DNA of 64,000 bases from Candidatus Avedoeria danica. Its GTDB lineage: Bacteria > Chloroflexota > Anaerolineae > Epilineales > Epilineaceae. This document shows, piece by piece, positions 52,864 through 62,022 of the stretch. Under the pieces are notes generated by a model. That model was not told the DNA's origin. It searched no databases and saw nothing but the letters and a program-made list of their open reading frames with translations. The stretch lies in the NCBI GenBank assembly GCA_016703025.1, contig JADJCV010000004.1:2793501-2857500 (forward strand), in the 5' to 3' direction. Both the position numbers and the translations under genes were made by a program. Position 1 is the stretch's first letter, and every line of letters begins with the position of its first letter.

Positions 52864-54081
52864 CGCGTCGTCGCCGGAGAGAGGCGGCGCGCTCTCGGCG
52901 GCCGCGCCGTCGTACTCGATCGTCAGGAACGGCCGTTCTTCCGGCGCCTCCCACTCCCGTGTTCCGAAAACCACCACCATGAACGCGCGCCTGTCGCTCG
53001 TCTCGAGGGCGCGCAGGAGGAGACCGTTGTTGGGCGTCGCGCCGTCGACCCAGCGGCGGGCGATGGCGGTGACGTCGATCGTCATCGGACCGACGATGTC
53101 GTCCGCGGCGTGCACGCGGCCCGTGCCGACGGCCTCGCCTTCCTTGGGACGGTTCTTCCACGTCACGTTGTACTCGTCGAACGGCTTGTCCAGGCGGTAG
53201 GCCGTCACATCCCGCCATTGGCCGTCGATGTCCGTGCTCCAGCAGCCGGCGATCGCGGTGAGCTTCAGCACGGCGCGGCGGAAGGGCGTGCCGGGCGGGA
53301 CGGCGCTCAGGTCGAAGCGCACGAAGCTGCGCACGATCCCGACCGTGGCGTTGATGTCGAGGCAGCCCTTGGCGTGGTAGCCGGCCCACATGCTCATGTC
53401 TCCCCCGGTCTGGACCGAAGGGAACTTGTCGCTGATGTCGGCGTCCGCTGCCGCCGCGAAGACCTTCGGCGGCCAGGAACGCGTGCGCTCGATGTTGCTC
53501 CACGGGCCGATGTGCGTGTCGTTCGCGCCGCGGACGCGGTAGTGGTACGTGCCGAAGGCGTGCCGGGAGACCGTCCAACCGTACCTGAACTCCGGCCCGT
53601 CGTACACCGTCGTCGGGCTGCCGAACGTTGCGTCGTCGTCCTCTTGGAGCTCGTAGCGCCTGGCCAGGAGGGACTCGCCCCACTCGACCGTGTAGTCGCC
53701 GTCCTCCTCCGGGTTGACGATCGGCCGGAGCACCGGCTTGTACGGCTGCGGCGGGTCGTGGCGGAGCGCCACGGGCAGGTAGGCCGGCACCGGCGCCGGC
53801 GTGTATGTCATGGTGGGCGTCCGTGTCGCTGTCGGCGGTTCGGCTTCCGTGGCCGTTGCGGTCGGGGCTTGCGTGGCGATGACCGCGGTGGATGTTGCCG
53901 CCTGCGTTGCGGCGACAGCGGTCCGGGTTTCTGGCGAAGCGGTCGGGTCTTGGTCGGGTCCCGCCCGCACGCCGAGGTCGCCCCGCCCGTTGGCCGTCAG
54001 GGCCACAGCGGAAGGACCGGCCAGCGCGGCCAGGACGGCGGCGACGAACAGCAGGCGGCGGGCACGGCGGACGACGGACAT
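52825..54081 (-). CDS. Secreted DNRLRE-domain protein with Thr/Ala linker
   Basis: This is a predicted secreted protein of 418 residues. A signal peptide (~8-29) is followed by a Thr/Ala/Pro-rich linker (~45-98) and then P-A-Y-L-P-V-A-L-R (~100-108), the Tyr-Leu-Pro signature. A fibronectin-III-like module (~115-205; Y-T-V-E-W-G-E-S, Y-H-Y-R-V-R-G) precedes a DNRLRE-type beta-sandwich (~210-395). The latter shows F-V-R-F-D-L-S-A-V-P-P-G, Y-N-V-T-W-K-N-R-P and I-D-V-T-A-I-A-R-R-W. The DNRLRE fold is a carbohydrate-binding or structural domain; no catalytic residues are visible. It overlaps the convergent dioxygenase gene by 39 bp. Confidence 0.82.
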   Translation of the reverse strand: MSVVRRARRLLFVAAVLAALAGPSAVALTANGRGDLGVRAGPDQDPTASPETRTAVAATQAATSTAVIATQAPTATATEAEPPTATRTPTMTYTPAPVPAYLPVALRHDPPQPYKPVLRPIVNPEEDGDYTVEWGESLLARRYELQEDDDATFGSPTTVYDGPEFRYGWTVSRHAFGTYHYRVRGANDTHIGPWSNIERTRSWPPKVFAAAADADISDKFPSVQTGGDMSMWAGYHAKGCLDINATVGIVRSFVRFDLSAVPPGTPFRRAVLKLTAIAGCWSTDIDGQWRDVTAYRLDKPFDEYNVTWKNRPKEGEAVGTGRVHAADDIVGPMTIDVTAIARRWVDGATPNNGLLLRALETSDRRAFMVVVFGTREWEAPEERPFLTIEYDGAAAESAPPLSGDDASRRDDEVERPRP

Positions 54082-54269
54082 CGTTCCACGTCCTTGGGCT
54101 TGGCGATGTGCGGCGCGAGTGGCCGTCGCACGGGAGACAGCGATAGGCCGCCGGACGTTAGGCTCCGACGGGTCGCGGTGTCAACCGACAGTCTGAAGTC
54201 GGGGGGAGGTGCTCGGACCGGGCGCGGGTTCGCGCCGCCCGCCGCGGTCGACGGCGCGAGGACCCACGA

Positions 54270-57200
54270 CTACGGCCGAAGGGCAAATGCCCATGGCAGG
54301 ACGATCTGATGGTCCCCGCCCCGCGGCGGCAGAGCCGCGATCGTCAGCCCGACGACGTCCACCGTCCGGAGCGGCTGCAGGCCGGCGCCGAGGTAGATGG
54401 CCGTGTACGTCCCATCGCCCGGGTTCGTCCCGTCTTGGGCGATCTCGAGGCCGTGCACGGCGCCGAGATCGCCGAGCGGCGGTTCGAACACGACGACGAG
54501 CCGCTCCGACCAGTTGTGCCGCATCGCGCTGTACACGAGCCGCCGCAGGTCGCGAACCTCGGCGCGCCCGTCCGGCACGTCGACGACGGCGCCGATCAGC
54601 GTTGCCCAGCGATAGCTGAAGAAGCCGCGGCCCTTGCGGAGCATGAGCGACACCCGGCCGCCGTCCGCCAGACGCACGTCGTAGCGTTGGCGCGGCAGGA
54701 CGGGCAAGCCGCACGGACCGAGGATCTGCTCGGGGGCGGCGTCGGGGCCGGTGGTGATGTCGGCCAGCGTGAGGATGACGTTGCCGGCGGTGAGGGCGTC
54801 GCTGTCCAGGCGGATCAGATAAGGCTGGTCCGCGCGGACATCATACAAGTAGAGACGGGCTTCGAAGCGCGCATTGCCCAGGCGATAGCGGCGCAACAGC
54901 TGGACGCGGCGATAGCCGGGTCGGCCGGCATCGTCGGTGAGCGTCACCTCGCCCGGACCCTCAGCTTCAGCCGGCGTGCCGTCGCGGCCGTCGGAGAGCA
55001 CGGCGAACAGGTCGTGGGCAGCGTGCGTCGCGGACAGCGGCACCGTCGCCTCGCCGCCCGCCAAGTCGAGGACGCGCTTGGCGGCGTACTCGGCCGGCGG
55101 CGGCGACGACGGGCGCCACATCGTGCACAGCTGCAGCGCCTCGGGTACGATCGCGTGCAGCTCGGGCGCCGGCGGCGCGGTCGACGCCGCCACGAACGGG
55201 CGGATCTGCTTGAGGAGGAGCGCGTTGTCGCCGCGGCGGATCTTCCACTCCACGTCGAGCAGCACGTCGTCGCGCGCGAAGCCGCCGGTGTCGATCGGCA
55301 GGCGCGCCTTGGCCAGCAGGAGCAGCGCGCCCAACTGCCGCAACTCGTCGTCGCTGGCGACGTGCGTGCCCGGCGGCACGCGGCTCGAGGGCTGTACGCG
55401 GCGGATGCCGGTCACCGCGCCGTCGGCGTACGCGATGATGTCCCGTTCCGGCAGGTCGCCGCTCTCCGGCAGGACGACGCTGGCGTCGCCGTCCTGGGCG
55501 TTCACGATCATCTCGCCGCGGTCCGGATCCCCGTCCCCGTCGCCGGCCGACCCGCCGCTCGGATCGCCGGTGAACGCGACGCCGTTCGCCCGCTCGTCCG
55601 GGAAGGCGGGCGTAACCAGGATCGCCATCGCCACGAGGGCGGGGTCGATGCCGTAATACGTGCGCTCGGACCAGGCGCGTGGGTTCCAGAGGCTGGACCA
55701 GACGGTGCGCAGGCCGCGCTCGATCGTCCGCTCCTTGGGTTGGGTCGGGTCGCAGCGCGACGGGCCGGCCTTGTCGGCGTCGAGCGAGTCGGCGACGCAG
55801 ACCGAGGTCGAGTCGTACAACCCGGCGCCGTTGAACGCGGCGCTGTCCTCGGCGTTCGACGAGGACCGGAAGCGGACCATGACGCCCGCACCGAAGACGG
55901 CGTCGATCTGCGCAGCGAGCGCGGCGACGAGGGCCGCGTCCGTCGCGCCGTCGTCGTCCAGCGCGTCGTGGACGGCGTCGAGGAGCGGGGCGCGGTAGGC
56001 GGGGTCGGCCATGAAGCGCGGATCGGCGTGGAGCGCGGCCAGGACGTCGGCGTAGGGCAGCGGCGACCCGCCTGGGGTGCGCGGATCGGGCATCGTGTTC
56101 GTTCGGACATAGCGGTCGTAGTGGTGGAACGGGATCGCGAAGCCGGGCACCTCGTGTTCGTCCGGCAGGAAGACGTACAGGCGCGCCAGGTTGGCCGCCT
56201 TGCCGCCGAAGCGCCGCGTGGCGGTGCGCAGCGGGTCCGTGATCACATCGCCGGCGGCGATCGTCGCCAGGCCGTCGAGACCGTCGTATGCCAGGTCGGG
56301 CGCCACTACGTTCACCGGCGGCGGGCGATGGGCGTCCCACCATGCGCTCGCCTCGGCCGGGCTGACGTCCGGCACGACGCGGTAGCCGGCGGCGTCGACC
56401 TCGAGGCGGACGAGCCGGCCGTCGTAGGGGGCGAAGGCCGCGTGCGCGTCGGCGACGTAAGCGTTCGGCGTCCCGCGCCGGCCGAGCCGGACGTTCAGGT
56501 GGGACAGCGGCCCCTGCCGCGCCCCGGTCACGACGCCGGCCACGACGACGTCGATGTCCGTCGGCGCGCGGTCGAGGACGACGACGTCCTGCCACGACAG
56601 CGTCCCGGCCGCCACGGCGCCGACGAGATCGTCGACGGTCAGACGGCGGACGGTGCCGTAGGCGATGCCGCGGGTGTAGGCCTCGAACGAGACGGGCGGC
56701 GGCGCGCTCGGGAAGCCGATCGGCAGGCCGGGGTGGGACCACGTGCGGGCGAGGGCGACGGCGTCCGGCTGCGTCGGCGCGTAGACGAGCGGGCGGCGGC
56801 GGAAGGCGCGGGCGAGGCGGCGGTGGAGCGCGAGCGTCTCGTCGAGCGTCAGCAGCTCGTCCGCCTCGCCGTCCGCGGTGTAGACGTCGAAGCCGTACAC
56901 CGGCGTCCCGTCCGGGCCGCCGAAGCTGCGCAGGCCGCCGGCCAGGAGGCGGCGGGTGGCGCGGTGGGCGGTAATCGCGGTGTACTCGACGGGGTCCAGA
57001 CCGCCGTAGCGCTCGGGGAAGGCGGCGCGCAGGAAGTCGAGGTGCAGCGGGAAGCGGTTGGCGTCCTGGAAGGCGATGTCGAACGGCGCCTCGGCGTCCG
57101 GCGCGGCGGCGGCCAGCCACTTGCCTTCGCGCCAGACGTCCGGCCGATCGACGGCGACGGTGAGCGCCGTCCAGTCGACGGCAGAGCGGACGGCCGGGCG

Positions 57201-58499
57201 CCAGTGGGCGGGCACGGCGTCGGAGGAAACGTCGCGGACACAGCGCACGTGGCCGGGACGGCTCTTGGGCGGCTGGAACTCCGGTCCGACGTGGTGTCGC
57301 ATGACCGGGAAGGCGGTGCTGAGGTACCACGCCCGGTCGGCGGCCGGCGCCGACGGGTGGTCACCGGCCGTCGTCGTCGACGACCACCAGACGAACGGGT
57401 TCTCGCGGTCGCGCGAAACGGGCGGACGCGGGAACGCGGCGGCGTCGAACAGGCCGGCCGGGTCGCCGGGCCGGGCCAAGGACCAGAGCTCGCGGATGTT
57501 CGGCAGGCGCCAGTCGTCGTGGCCGGCGTACACGAGCCCGCGGCAGAGGGCGACTGCGGATTGCCAGTCGACCGGCCGCGCGAAGGCGTCGACGGCGCCG
57601 CCGCGGTCGTCGACGACGGCGCGGGGATCGCGGACCCAGTGCAGGGCGGTCGCGCGGTCGACGACGATGTTCTCGGCGGGCGTGTCGATCGTGCCGTCGT
57701 CGGCGTACGCGTAGTCCGAGGCGAGGCCGAGCCGGAGCGCGCCGTCGTCGGCGTTGCCCGGCCCCTCGTCACCGCCGCTGCCGCGGTAGCTCTTCGTCTG
57801 GCCGGTGCGGAAGACGGCCACGGGGTCGGAGGCGGCGGCGGTGCGGACGGGGCGGGCGGCGAACGTCCAAGCCTTGTCCCATGGATAGATGTGACCGTCG
57901 AACGCGTTCAGGTAGTACGCCTCGGCGACGGCCGTCGGGTCCGTCGTCGACGACCAGACATACGTGCTCTCCCCGTCGGCCGGCCGGCCGAAGACGAGCG
58001 GGTCGAGGGCGAACGACTGGCGGCCGAAGTCGGCGATCGTCTCGAGCTCGTCGATATTCGGCAACCGCCAGTCGTCGAAGCCGGCGTACTCCAGGTCACG
58101 TGCCGCATCGAGCGAGCCCTGCCAGCCCATCGGCACGTCGAAACGGATGTTGCCGCGGACGCCGTCGCCGTCGTCGCCGTCCAGCAGGCGCGGCCGCCGC
58201 ACCCACATCAGGCCGGTGTTGCGATCCAGCGCGACGTTCTCGGCCTGCGTCGTCGGGGTCACGACGTCGGCGAACGACCACTCGGCCGCCCGGCCGCGCA
58301 CGAGGTCGCCATCATCCCCGTTGCCGTCGGCGCGCTCGCCGCGGTTGCCGACGTAGCCCCAGGCTTGGCCGGTGGAGAGGAGGCGGGGGGCGGCGGCGAG
58401 GTCGTCGGCGGCGGCGGTCGGGGCGCGGGTGGGCAGCACGACGGCCGTGAGGACCAACGTCGCGAGGGCGGCAGCAGCGCTGCGGCGGGGATGGAACAT
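54270..58499 (-). CDS. Secreted water-dikinase-like protein with two DUF1566 domains
   Basis: This is a 1409-residue protein with a signal peptide (~1-31). Two DUF1566/Lcl_C modules follow (~40-205 and ~210-390), each with G-L-M/H-W-V-R, W-R-L-P-N-I-x-E-L and W-S-S-T-T; this is a C-type-lectin-like fold. After an unrecognised segment a phosphohistidine-type loop appears, G-P-L-S-H-L-N-V-R-L-G (~667). A PPDK_N-like ATP-grasp then shows F-G-G-K-A-A-N-L-A-R-L (~763), R-F-R-S-S-S-N-A-E-D (~872) and L-L-L-K-Q-I-R-P-F (~1095). A C-terminal ~300-residue beta-rich region follows. His-domain before ATP-grasp and no PEP barrel is the order of glucan/phosphoglucan water dikinases, not PEP synthase. Extracellular location with an ATP-using fold is odd. 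Activity is not proven. Confidence 0.75.
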   Translation of the reverse strand: MFHPRRSAAAALATLVLTAVVLPTRAPTAAADDLAAAPRLLSTGQAWGYVGNRGERADGNGDDGDLVRGRAAEWSFADVVTPTTQAENVALDRNTGLMWVRRPRLLDGDDGDGVRGNIRFDVPMGWQGSLDAARDLEYAGFDDWRLPNIDELETIADFGRQSFALDPLVFGRPADGESTYVWSSTTDPTAVAEAYYLNAFDGHIYPWDKAWTFAARPVRTAAASDPVAVFRTGQTKSYRGSGGDEGPGNADDGALRLGLASDYAYADDGTIDTPAENIVVDRATALHWVRDPRAVVDDRGGAVDAFARPVDWQSAVALCRGLVYAGHDDWRLPNIRELWSLARPGDPAGLFDAAAFPRPPVSRDRENPFVWWSSTTTAGDHPSAPAADRAWYLSTAFPVMRHHVGPEFQPPKSRPGHVRCVRDVSSDAVPAHWRPAVRSAVDWTALTVAVDRPDVWREGKWLAAAAPDAEAPFDIAFQDANRFPLHLDFLRAAFPERYGGLDPVEYTAITAHRATRRLLAGGLRSFGGPDGTPVYGFDVYTADGEADELLTLDETLALHRRLARAFRRRPLVYAPTQPDAVALARTWSHPGLPIGFPSAPPPVSFEAYTRGIAYGTVRRLTVDDLVGAVAAGTLSWQDVVVLDRAPTDIDVVVAGVVTGARQGPLSHLNVRLGRRGTPNAYVADAHAAFAPYDGRLVRLEVDAAGYRVVPDVSPAEASAWWDAHRPPPVNVVAPDLAYDGLDGLATIAAGDVITDPLRTATRRFGGKAANLARLYVFLPDEHEVPGFAIPFHHYDRYVRTNTMPDPRTPGGSPLPYADVLAALHADPRFMADPAYRAPLLDAVHDALDDDGATDAALVAALAAQIDAVFGAGVMVRFRSSSNAEDSAAFNGAGLYDSTSVCVADSLDADKAGPSRCDPTQPKERTIERGLRTVWSSLWNPRAWSERTYYGIDPALVAMAILVTPAFPDERANGVAFTGDPSGGSAGDGDGDPDRGEMIVNAQDGDASVVLPESGDLPERDIIAYADGAVTGIRRVQPSSRVPPGTHVASDDELRQLGALLLLAKARLPIDTGGFARDDVLLDVEWKIRRGDNALLLKQIRPFVAASTAPPAPELHAIVPEALQLCTMWRPSSPPPAEYAAKRVLDLAGGEATVPLSATHAAHDLFAVLSDGRDGTPAEAEGPGEVTLTDDAGRPGYRRVQLLRRYRLGNARFEARLYLYDVRADQPYLIRLDSDALTAGNVILTLADITTGPDAAPEQILGPCGLPVLPRQRYDVRLADGGRVSLMLRKGRGFFSYRWATLIGAVVDVPDGRAEVRDLRRLVYSAMRHNWSERLVVVFEPPLGDLGAVHGLEIAQDGTNPGDGTYTAIYLGAGLQPLRTVDVVGLTIAALPPRGGDHQIVLPWAFALRP

Positions 58500-58600
58500 C
58501 GGCGGAACCCCCTCGGAAGCACCGACAGGTAAGATGTGGTCATGATCATACGCTTTCGAATCCGCCGATATGACCACCGTTTCCCCACGCCGCGGTCCAT

Positions 58601-60070
58601 GTGGACTCCCGCCCCGTGAATCGGTCCGCTACCAGCCGAGTCGACACCGTCGACCTCGCCGTCATCGGCGCCGGCGCTGCCGGCCTCGCTGCGGCCATCT
58701 TCGCCGCCGAACGGGCTGCTGAATTGGGCGCCGCGCTGCGCATCGTGCTGCTCGATGGGGCGGCCAAGGTCGGGGCCAAGATCCTCATCAGCGGCGGCGG
58801 CCGCTGCAACGTCACGCACGCCGGCGCGTCCGTCGACGACTTCAACGGCACCCCGCGCCCGACGGTCCGCAACGTCTTGGCGGCCTTCGACACCGACGCC
58901 GCCGTCCGGTGGTTCGCATCGCTCGGCGTCGCCCTCAAGGCCGAGCCGGGCGGCAAGCTGTTCCCGACGACGGACCGCGCGGCGACGGTGCTCGATGCGC
59001 TGCTCGGGCGCGCGGCGGCGCTCGGCGTCGAGATCCGCACGCGGTCGCGCGTCGAAGCCGTCCGACTTGCCGGCGGCGGCAACGTCGCCGGCGACAACAG
59101 CGGTGAGCGCGACAACGACATCGATGTCCGCAACGACGACGAGATCGACGGCCACGGGAACGACATCGGCTTCGCGCTCACCGTCGGCGACGACACGATC
59201 CTCGCCCGCCGCGTGATCCTGGCCACCGGCGGCCGGTCGCTGCCGCGCACCGGTTCGGACGGCGGCGGCTGGGCGATCGCGGCGCGGCTCGGCCACACCG
59301 TGACACCGACGTTCCCGGCCCTCGTCCCGCTCGTCCTCGACGGCGCCTTTTGGCACGCCGAGCTGTCGGGCGTCTCGCACCCCGCCGAGCTGACGACGGT
59401 GGCCGACGGCAAGGTCGTCGACCGGCGCGCCGGGAGCATGCTCTGGACGCACTTCGGCATCAGCGGGCCGGTCGTGCTCGATGCCAGCCGACACTGGCTG
59501 GCGGCCCGTCGAGTCGCGACGTCGGTTGAACTGCGCTGTAGCGTGTTTCCCGACAGCGATGCCGGCGCCCGTCCGCACGCCTCATTCCACGACGCGCAAG
59601 GCACCGACGGCTGGTTCGTCGCCGTGGCCCGCCGCGAGGGCGGGAGACCTGTCGGCGCTGTGCTCGGCGACGTGCTGCCGGATCGGCTGGCGCGGACGCT
59701 CTGCCGGCACGCCGGCGTCGACGCGACAACGCGGCTGTCGGAGGTGACGAAGGGCGACCGCCGCGCGCTCGCCGCCGCCATCGGCGCGCTGCCGCTGCCG
59801 GTGGTGGGCGACCGCGGGTGGGATTTCGCGGAGGTGACGGCCGGCGGCGTGCCGCTCTCCGAGATCGACCATCGCACGATGGGCTCGCGCCGCGCCCCGG
59901 GACTGCACCTGGTGGGCGAGATGCTCGACGTCGACGGGCGGATCGGCGGGTTCAACTTCCAGTGGGCGTGGGCGACGGGGTATCTGGCCGGGCGAGGAGC
60001 GGTGGCATCGCTCGTCGATGGCCCCGAACGTGCGACACGGCTGGCAACCGGGTCCGTGCACGACGCGTGA
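58601..60070 (+). CDS. BaiN/HI0933-family FAD-dependent oxidoreductase
   Basis: This cytosolic flavoprotein of the HI0933/BaiN/YhiN family has 489 residues. The Rossmann motif V-I-G-A-G-A-A-G-L-A-A-A is near residue 20. The family signatures K-I-L-I-S-G-G-G-R-C-N-V-T (~60-72) and E-P-G-G-K-L-F-P are present, as is the C-terminal G-E-M-L-D-V-D-G-R-I-G-G-F-N-F-Q-W-A-W. An Asp/Asn-rich insertion (~166-190, D-N-D-I-D-V-R-N-D-D) interrupts the second domain and is not typical. The GTG start is uncertain; a GTG at 58616 is close. Members reduce unsaturated substrates such as bile-acid intermediates, but the native substrate here is unknown. Confidence 0.88.
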   Translation: MDSRPVNRSATSRVDTVDLAVIGAGAAGLAAAIFAAERAAELGAALRIVLLDGAAKVGAKILISGGGRCNVTHAGASVDDFNGTPRPTVRNVLAAFDTDAAVRWFASLGVALKAEPGGKLFPTTDRAATVLDALLGRAAALGVEIRTRSRVEAVRLAGGGNVAGDNSGERDNDIDVRNDDEIDGHGNDIGFALTVGDDTILARRVILATGGRSLPRTGSDGGGWAIAARLGHTVTPTFPALVPLVLDGAFWHAELSGVSHPAELTTVADGKVVDRRAGSMLWTHFGISGPVVLDASRHWLAARRVATSVELRCSVFPDSDAGARPHASFHDAQGTDGWFVAVARREGGRPVGAVLGDVLPDRLARTLCRHAGVDATTRLSEVTKGDRRALAAAIGALPLPVVGDRGWDFAEVTAGGVPLSEIDHRTMGSRRAPGLHLVGEMLDVDGRIGGFNFQWAWATGYLAGRGAVASLVDGPERATRLATGSVHDA

Positions 60071-60173
60071 CGCGGTCACGATCGAACCGCGGACCGCGTT
60101 TGACCGTTGTAGAACATCCGTGCCAAAGTGGCGCGCCGATTCGAGCCACCCGTCCACCGCTTGGAGTCCCACG

Positions 60174-61373
60174 ATGAACGCGATGCCTGCCCCGACGTCG
60201 ACCACCACGTCAACGCCCGCCCCAACGATGACCGCCACCCGCCTCATCCCCGCCCCACCCGCCGCCGTCGCTGATGCCGTCGCCGGCTTGTACGGCCTCG
60301 GCAACTGGCTGTGCGACAGCGCCCGCGTCGAAGGGCGCGCCGGCGGCGCCGTCACGCTCAGCTACACCGGCGGCCCGCAATGGCATGGCCACTGGACCGC
60401 CTACGAGAAGCCCGGCCGCTTCGGCTGGCACGTCGGCGATGCCGAGGGCCGCACGGAAAGCGCCGACTTCACGCTCCAAGAGGACGGCGACGGCACGCGG
60501 ATCGACGTCGTGATCGGCGGCAACGCGGTGGACGCGGCGGCGCAGGCGTCGTGGGAGCACCGCCTGGACGACCTGGCGGAGCACGTGAAGACCGGCCGCA
60601 ACGCGCGCCTGGCGCGCCGGCCGATGCTCGGCGTGGCGCCGAACTTCGGGAAGTTCGACGCGACGGACGGCGCGCACCTGAGCGGCGCGGTGCCCGGCGG
60701 GGGTGCCGAGAAGGCGGGGCTGAAGAACGGCGACATCATCGTCAAGGTCGGCGACGAGACCGTGACGAGCTGGGAGGGCCTCTCGCCGATCGTCGCCCGC
60801 CACAGCGCCGGCGACACGCTGCCAGTGACGTTCGTTCGCGACGGCCAGACGCACACCGTCGACGTCACGCTCGGCGGCCGGCCCGAGGCGGCGGTGCCGG
60901 GCGGCGATGTCGTGACGCCGGGCGACCTGCGGCACATGATGGACACGCTCGTCGGCGAGCTCCGTGAGACGCTCGACGGGATCAGCGACGCCGAGGCGGA
61001 CTTCAGGCCCGGCCCGGCCGAGTGGTCCGTCCGCGAGGTCCTCGGCCACCTCCTCGTCTCCGAGCGCCACGCGCAACTGGCGATGATGCTCCGGGCCGCC
61101 GATGAGCCGCCGGTCATGTGGCCCGGCGGGCCTGAGACGGCGCTCCAGGGCATCCTGGCCGGCCGCCCGCTGGCCGCGCTGCAGGACGAGCTGCTCGGCC
61201 ACCTCGGCGAGTCGCTGGCGCTCGCGGAGAAGCTGTTCGACGCGCAGGCGACGTCGCCGGTGCGGCGGTACCTGGCGGAGTCGCTGGCGTTTACGGGGGA
61301 GCATGTGCGGGATCATATCGGGCAGATCAAGGGGAATGTGGAGAGGGCGAGGGCGGAGGGGAGTGCGGTGTAG
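60174..61373 (+). CDS. START/SRPBCC - PDZ - DinB fusion protein
   Basis: This is a 399-residue cytosolic protein joining three folds. An SRPBCC/START-like ligand-binding domain (~15-150) shows N-W-L-C-D-S-A-R-V, W-T-A-Y-E-K-P-G-R-F-G-W-H and W-E-H-R-L-D-D-L-A-E-H. A PDZ domain (~153-245) shows L-S-G-A-V-P-G-G-G-A-E-K-A-G-L and D-I-I-V-K-V-G-D-E-T-V. A DinB-like four-helix bundle (~250-395) shows W-S-V-R-E-V-L-G-H-L-L-V-S-E-R-H and G-E-H-V-R-D-H-I-G-Q-I. The DinB His ligands (H, H...H) for a metal are largely present. No signal peptide is seen although PDZ domains are often extracytoplasmic. GGAG precedes ATG 60174. The fusion is unusual and function is unknown; thiol-linked detoxification would suit DinB. 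Confidence 0.85.
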   Translation: MNAMPAPTSTTTSTPAPTMTATRLIPAPPAAVADAVAGLYGLGNWLCDSARVEGRAGGAVTLSYTGGPQWHGHWTAYEKPGRFGWHVGDAEGRTESADFTLQEDGDGTRIDVVIGGNAVDAAAQASWEHRLDDLAEHVKTGRNARLARRPMLGVAPNFGKFDATDGAHLSGAVPGGGAEKAGLKNGDIIVKVGDETVTSWEGLSPIVARHSAGDTLPVTFVRDGQTHTVDVTLGGRPEAAVPGGDVVTPGDLRHMMDTLVGELRETLDGISDAEADFRPGPAEWSVREVLGHLLVSERHAQLAMMLRAADEPPVMWPGGPETALQGILAGRPLAALQDELLGHLGESLALAEKLFDAQATSPVRRYLAESLAFTGEHVRDHIGQIKGNVERARAEGSAV

Positions 61374-61545
61374 GGCGGGCTGCATTGCCTGGCGGTCGCG
61401 CCCGCGGAGCGGTGGAGCCGGCGATGTCGGTGACGAGGAAGGTGTCGGTGTGCCGACCAGGGGGTTGCAGACTATGATTTCGGAACGCAGTCCGCAGGCG
61501 CTTGCCGCCCTTTCGGATCACAAGCCACCATCGGGATCGACCGCC

Positions 61546-61788
61546 ATGCTCACAGACTATCTCAACGCCGCCATGCACGCCGCGCACTACGAGCTGATCG
61601 AGGGCGATACGGCCTTCTACGCCGAGATCCCGGGCTTCCAGGGCGTGTACGCCAACGCGGCGACCCTTGAGGCATGTCGCGACGAACTGCGCGAAGTGCT
61701 CGAGGAGTGGGTGCTGCTGCGCGTCTCGCGCAAGCTGTCGCTGCCGGCCGTGAACGGCCTCGAGCTGCGCATCACCGAGATCGCGTAG
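61546..61788 (+). CDS. hicB: HicB-family antitoxin
   Basis: This is an 80-residue HicB-type protein with the partial RNase-H-like fold: Y-E-L-I-E-G-D-T-A-F-Y-A-E-I-P-G-F-Q-G-V-Y-A (~17-38) and C-R-D-E-L-R-E-V-L-E-E-W-V-L (~46-59). It lacks a C-terminal DNA-binding domain. The upstream ATG at 61474 would add 24 residues without family similarity and is not used. Its TAG overlaps the GTG of a degenerate hicA, giving hicB-hicA order. Because the toxin looks broken, hicB may be an orphan or remnant antitoxin. Confidence 0.85.
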   Translation: MLTDYLNAAMHAAHYELIEGDTAFYAEIPGFQGVYANAATLEACRDELREVLEEWVLLRVSRKLSLPAVNGLELRITEIA

Positions 61789-61990
61789 TGCCGCCGTTCG
61801 GGCCCGTCAGCCGGCGCGAGCTTGTCCGGAACCTCAGGCTGTTAGGCTTCGAAGGACCATTTTCCGGGGGCAAACACCAGTTCATGATCCGTGGCGATGT
61901 CACCGTGCGGGCCCAACACGACGACATCGGTTCGGCGCCCAGCGGGAGTGGACGAACGGAAGCGGCTAGGGCGGCCGGCGGGCACCTCGC
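61788..61990 (+). pseudogene. hicA: Degenerate HicA toxin
   Basis: The GTG at 61788 overlaps the hicB stop and starts a clear HicA N-terminus: V-S-R-R-E-L-V-R-N-L, L-L-G-F-E-G-P, then S-G-G-K-H-Q-F-M-I with the catalytic His. H-D-D-I-G-S follows. The expected L-L-R-x-I-L-R helix is missing, and the family-like end A-G-V-D-E-R-K-R-L-G appears in another frame. A deletion plus frameshift near 61935-61945 fits this. Without the shift no stop occurs before the converging gene, so the 3' limit is approximate. HicA normally cleaves mRNA; this copy is probably inactive. Confidence 0.65.
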
Positions 61991-62022
61991 CACCCGTGCG
62001 CGGCGCTTCAGCGGACCGAGGA

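Noticed and set aside
54309..58532. 1407-residue ORF on the plus strand
   Set aside because: It lies antisense over the whole secreted dikinase-like gene, is Arg/Gly/Ala/Val-rich and lacks any motif; long shadow ORFs are expected at this GC content.
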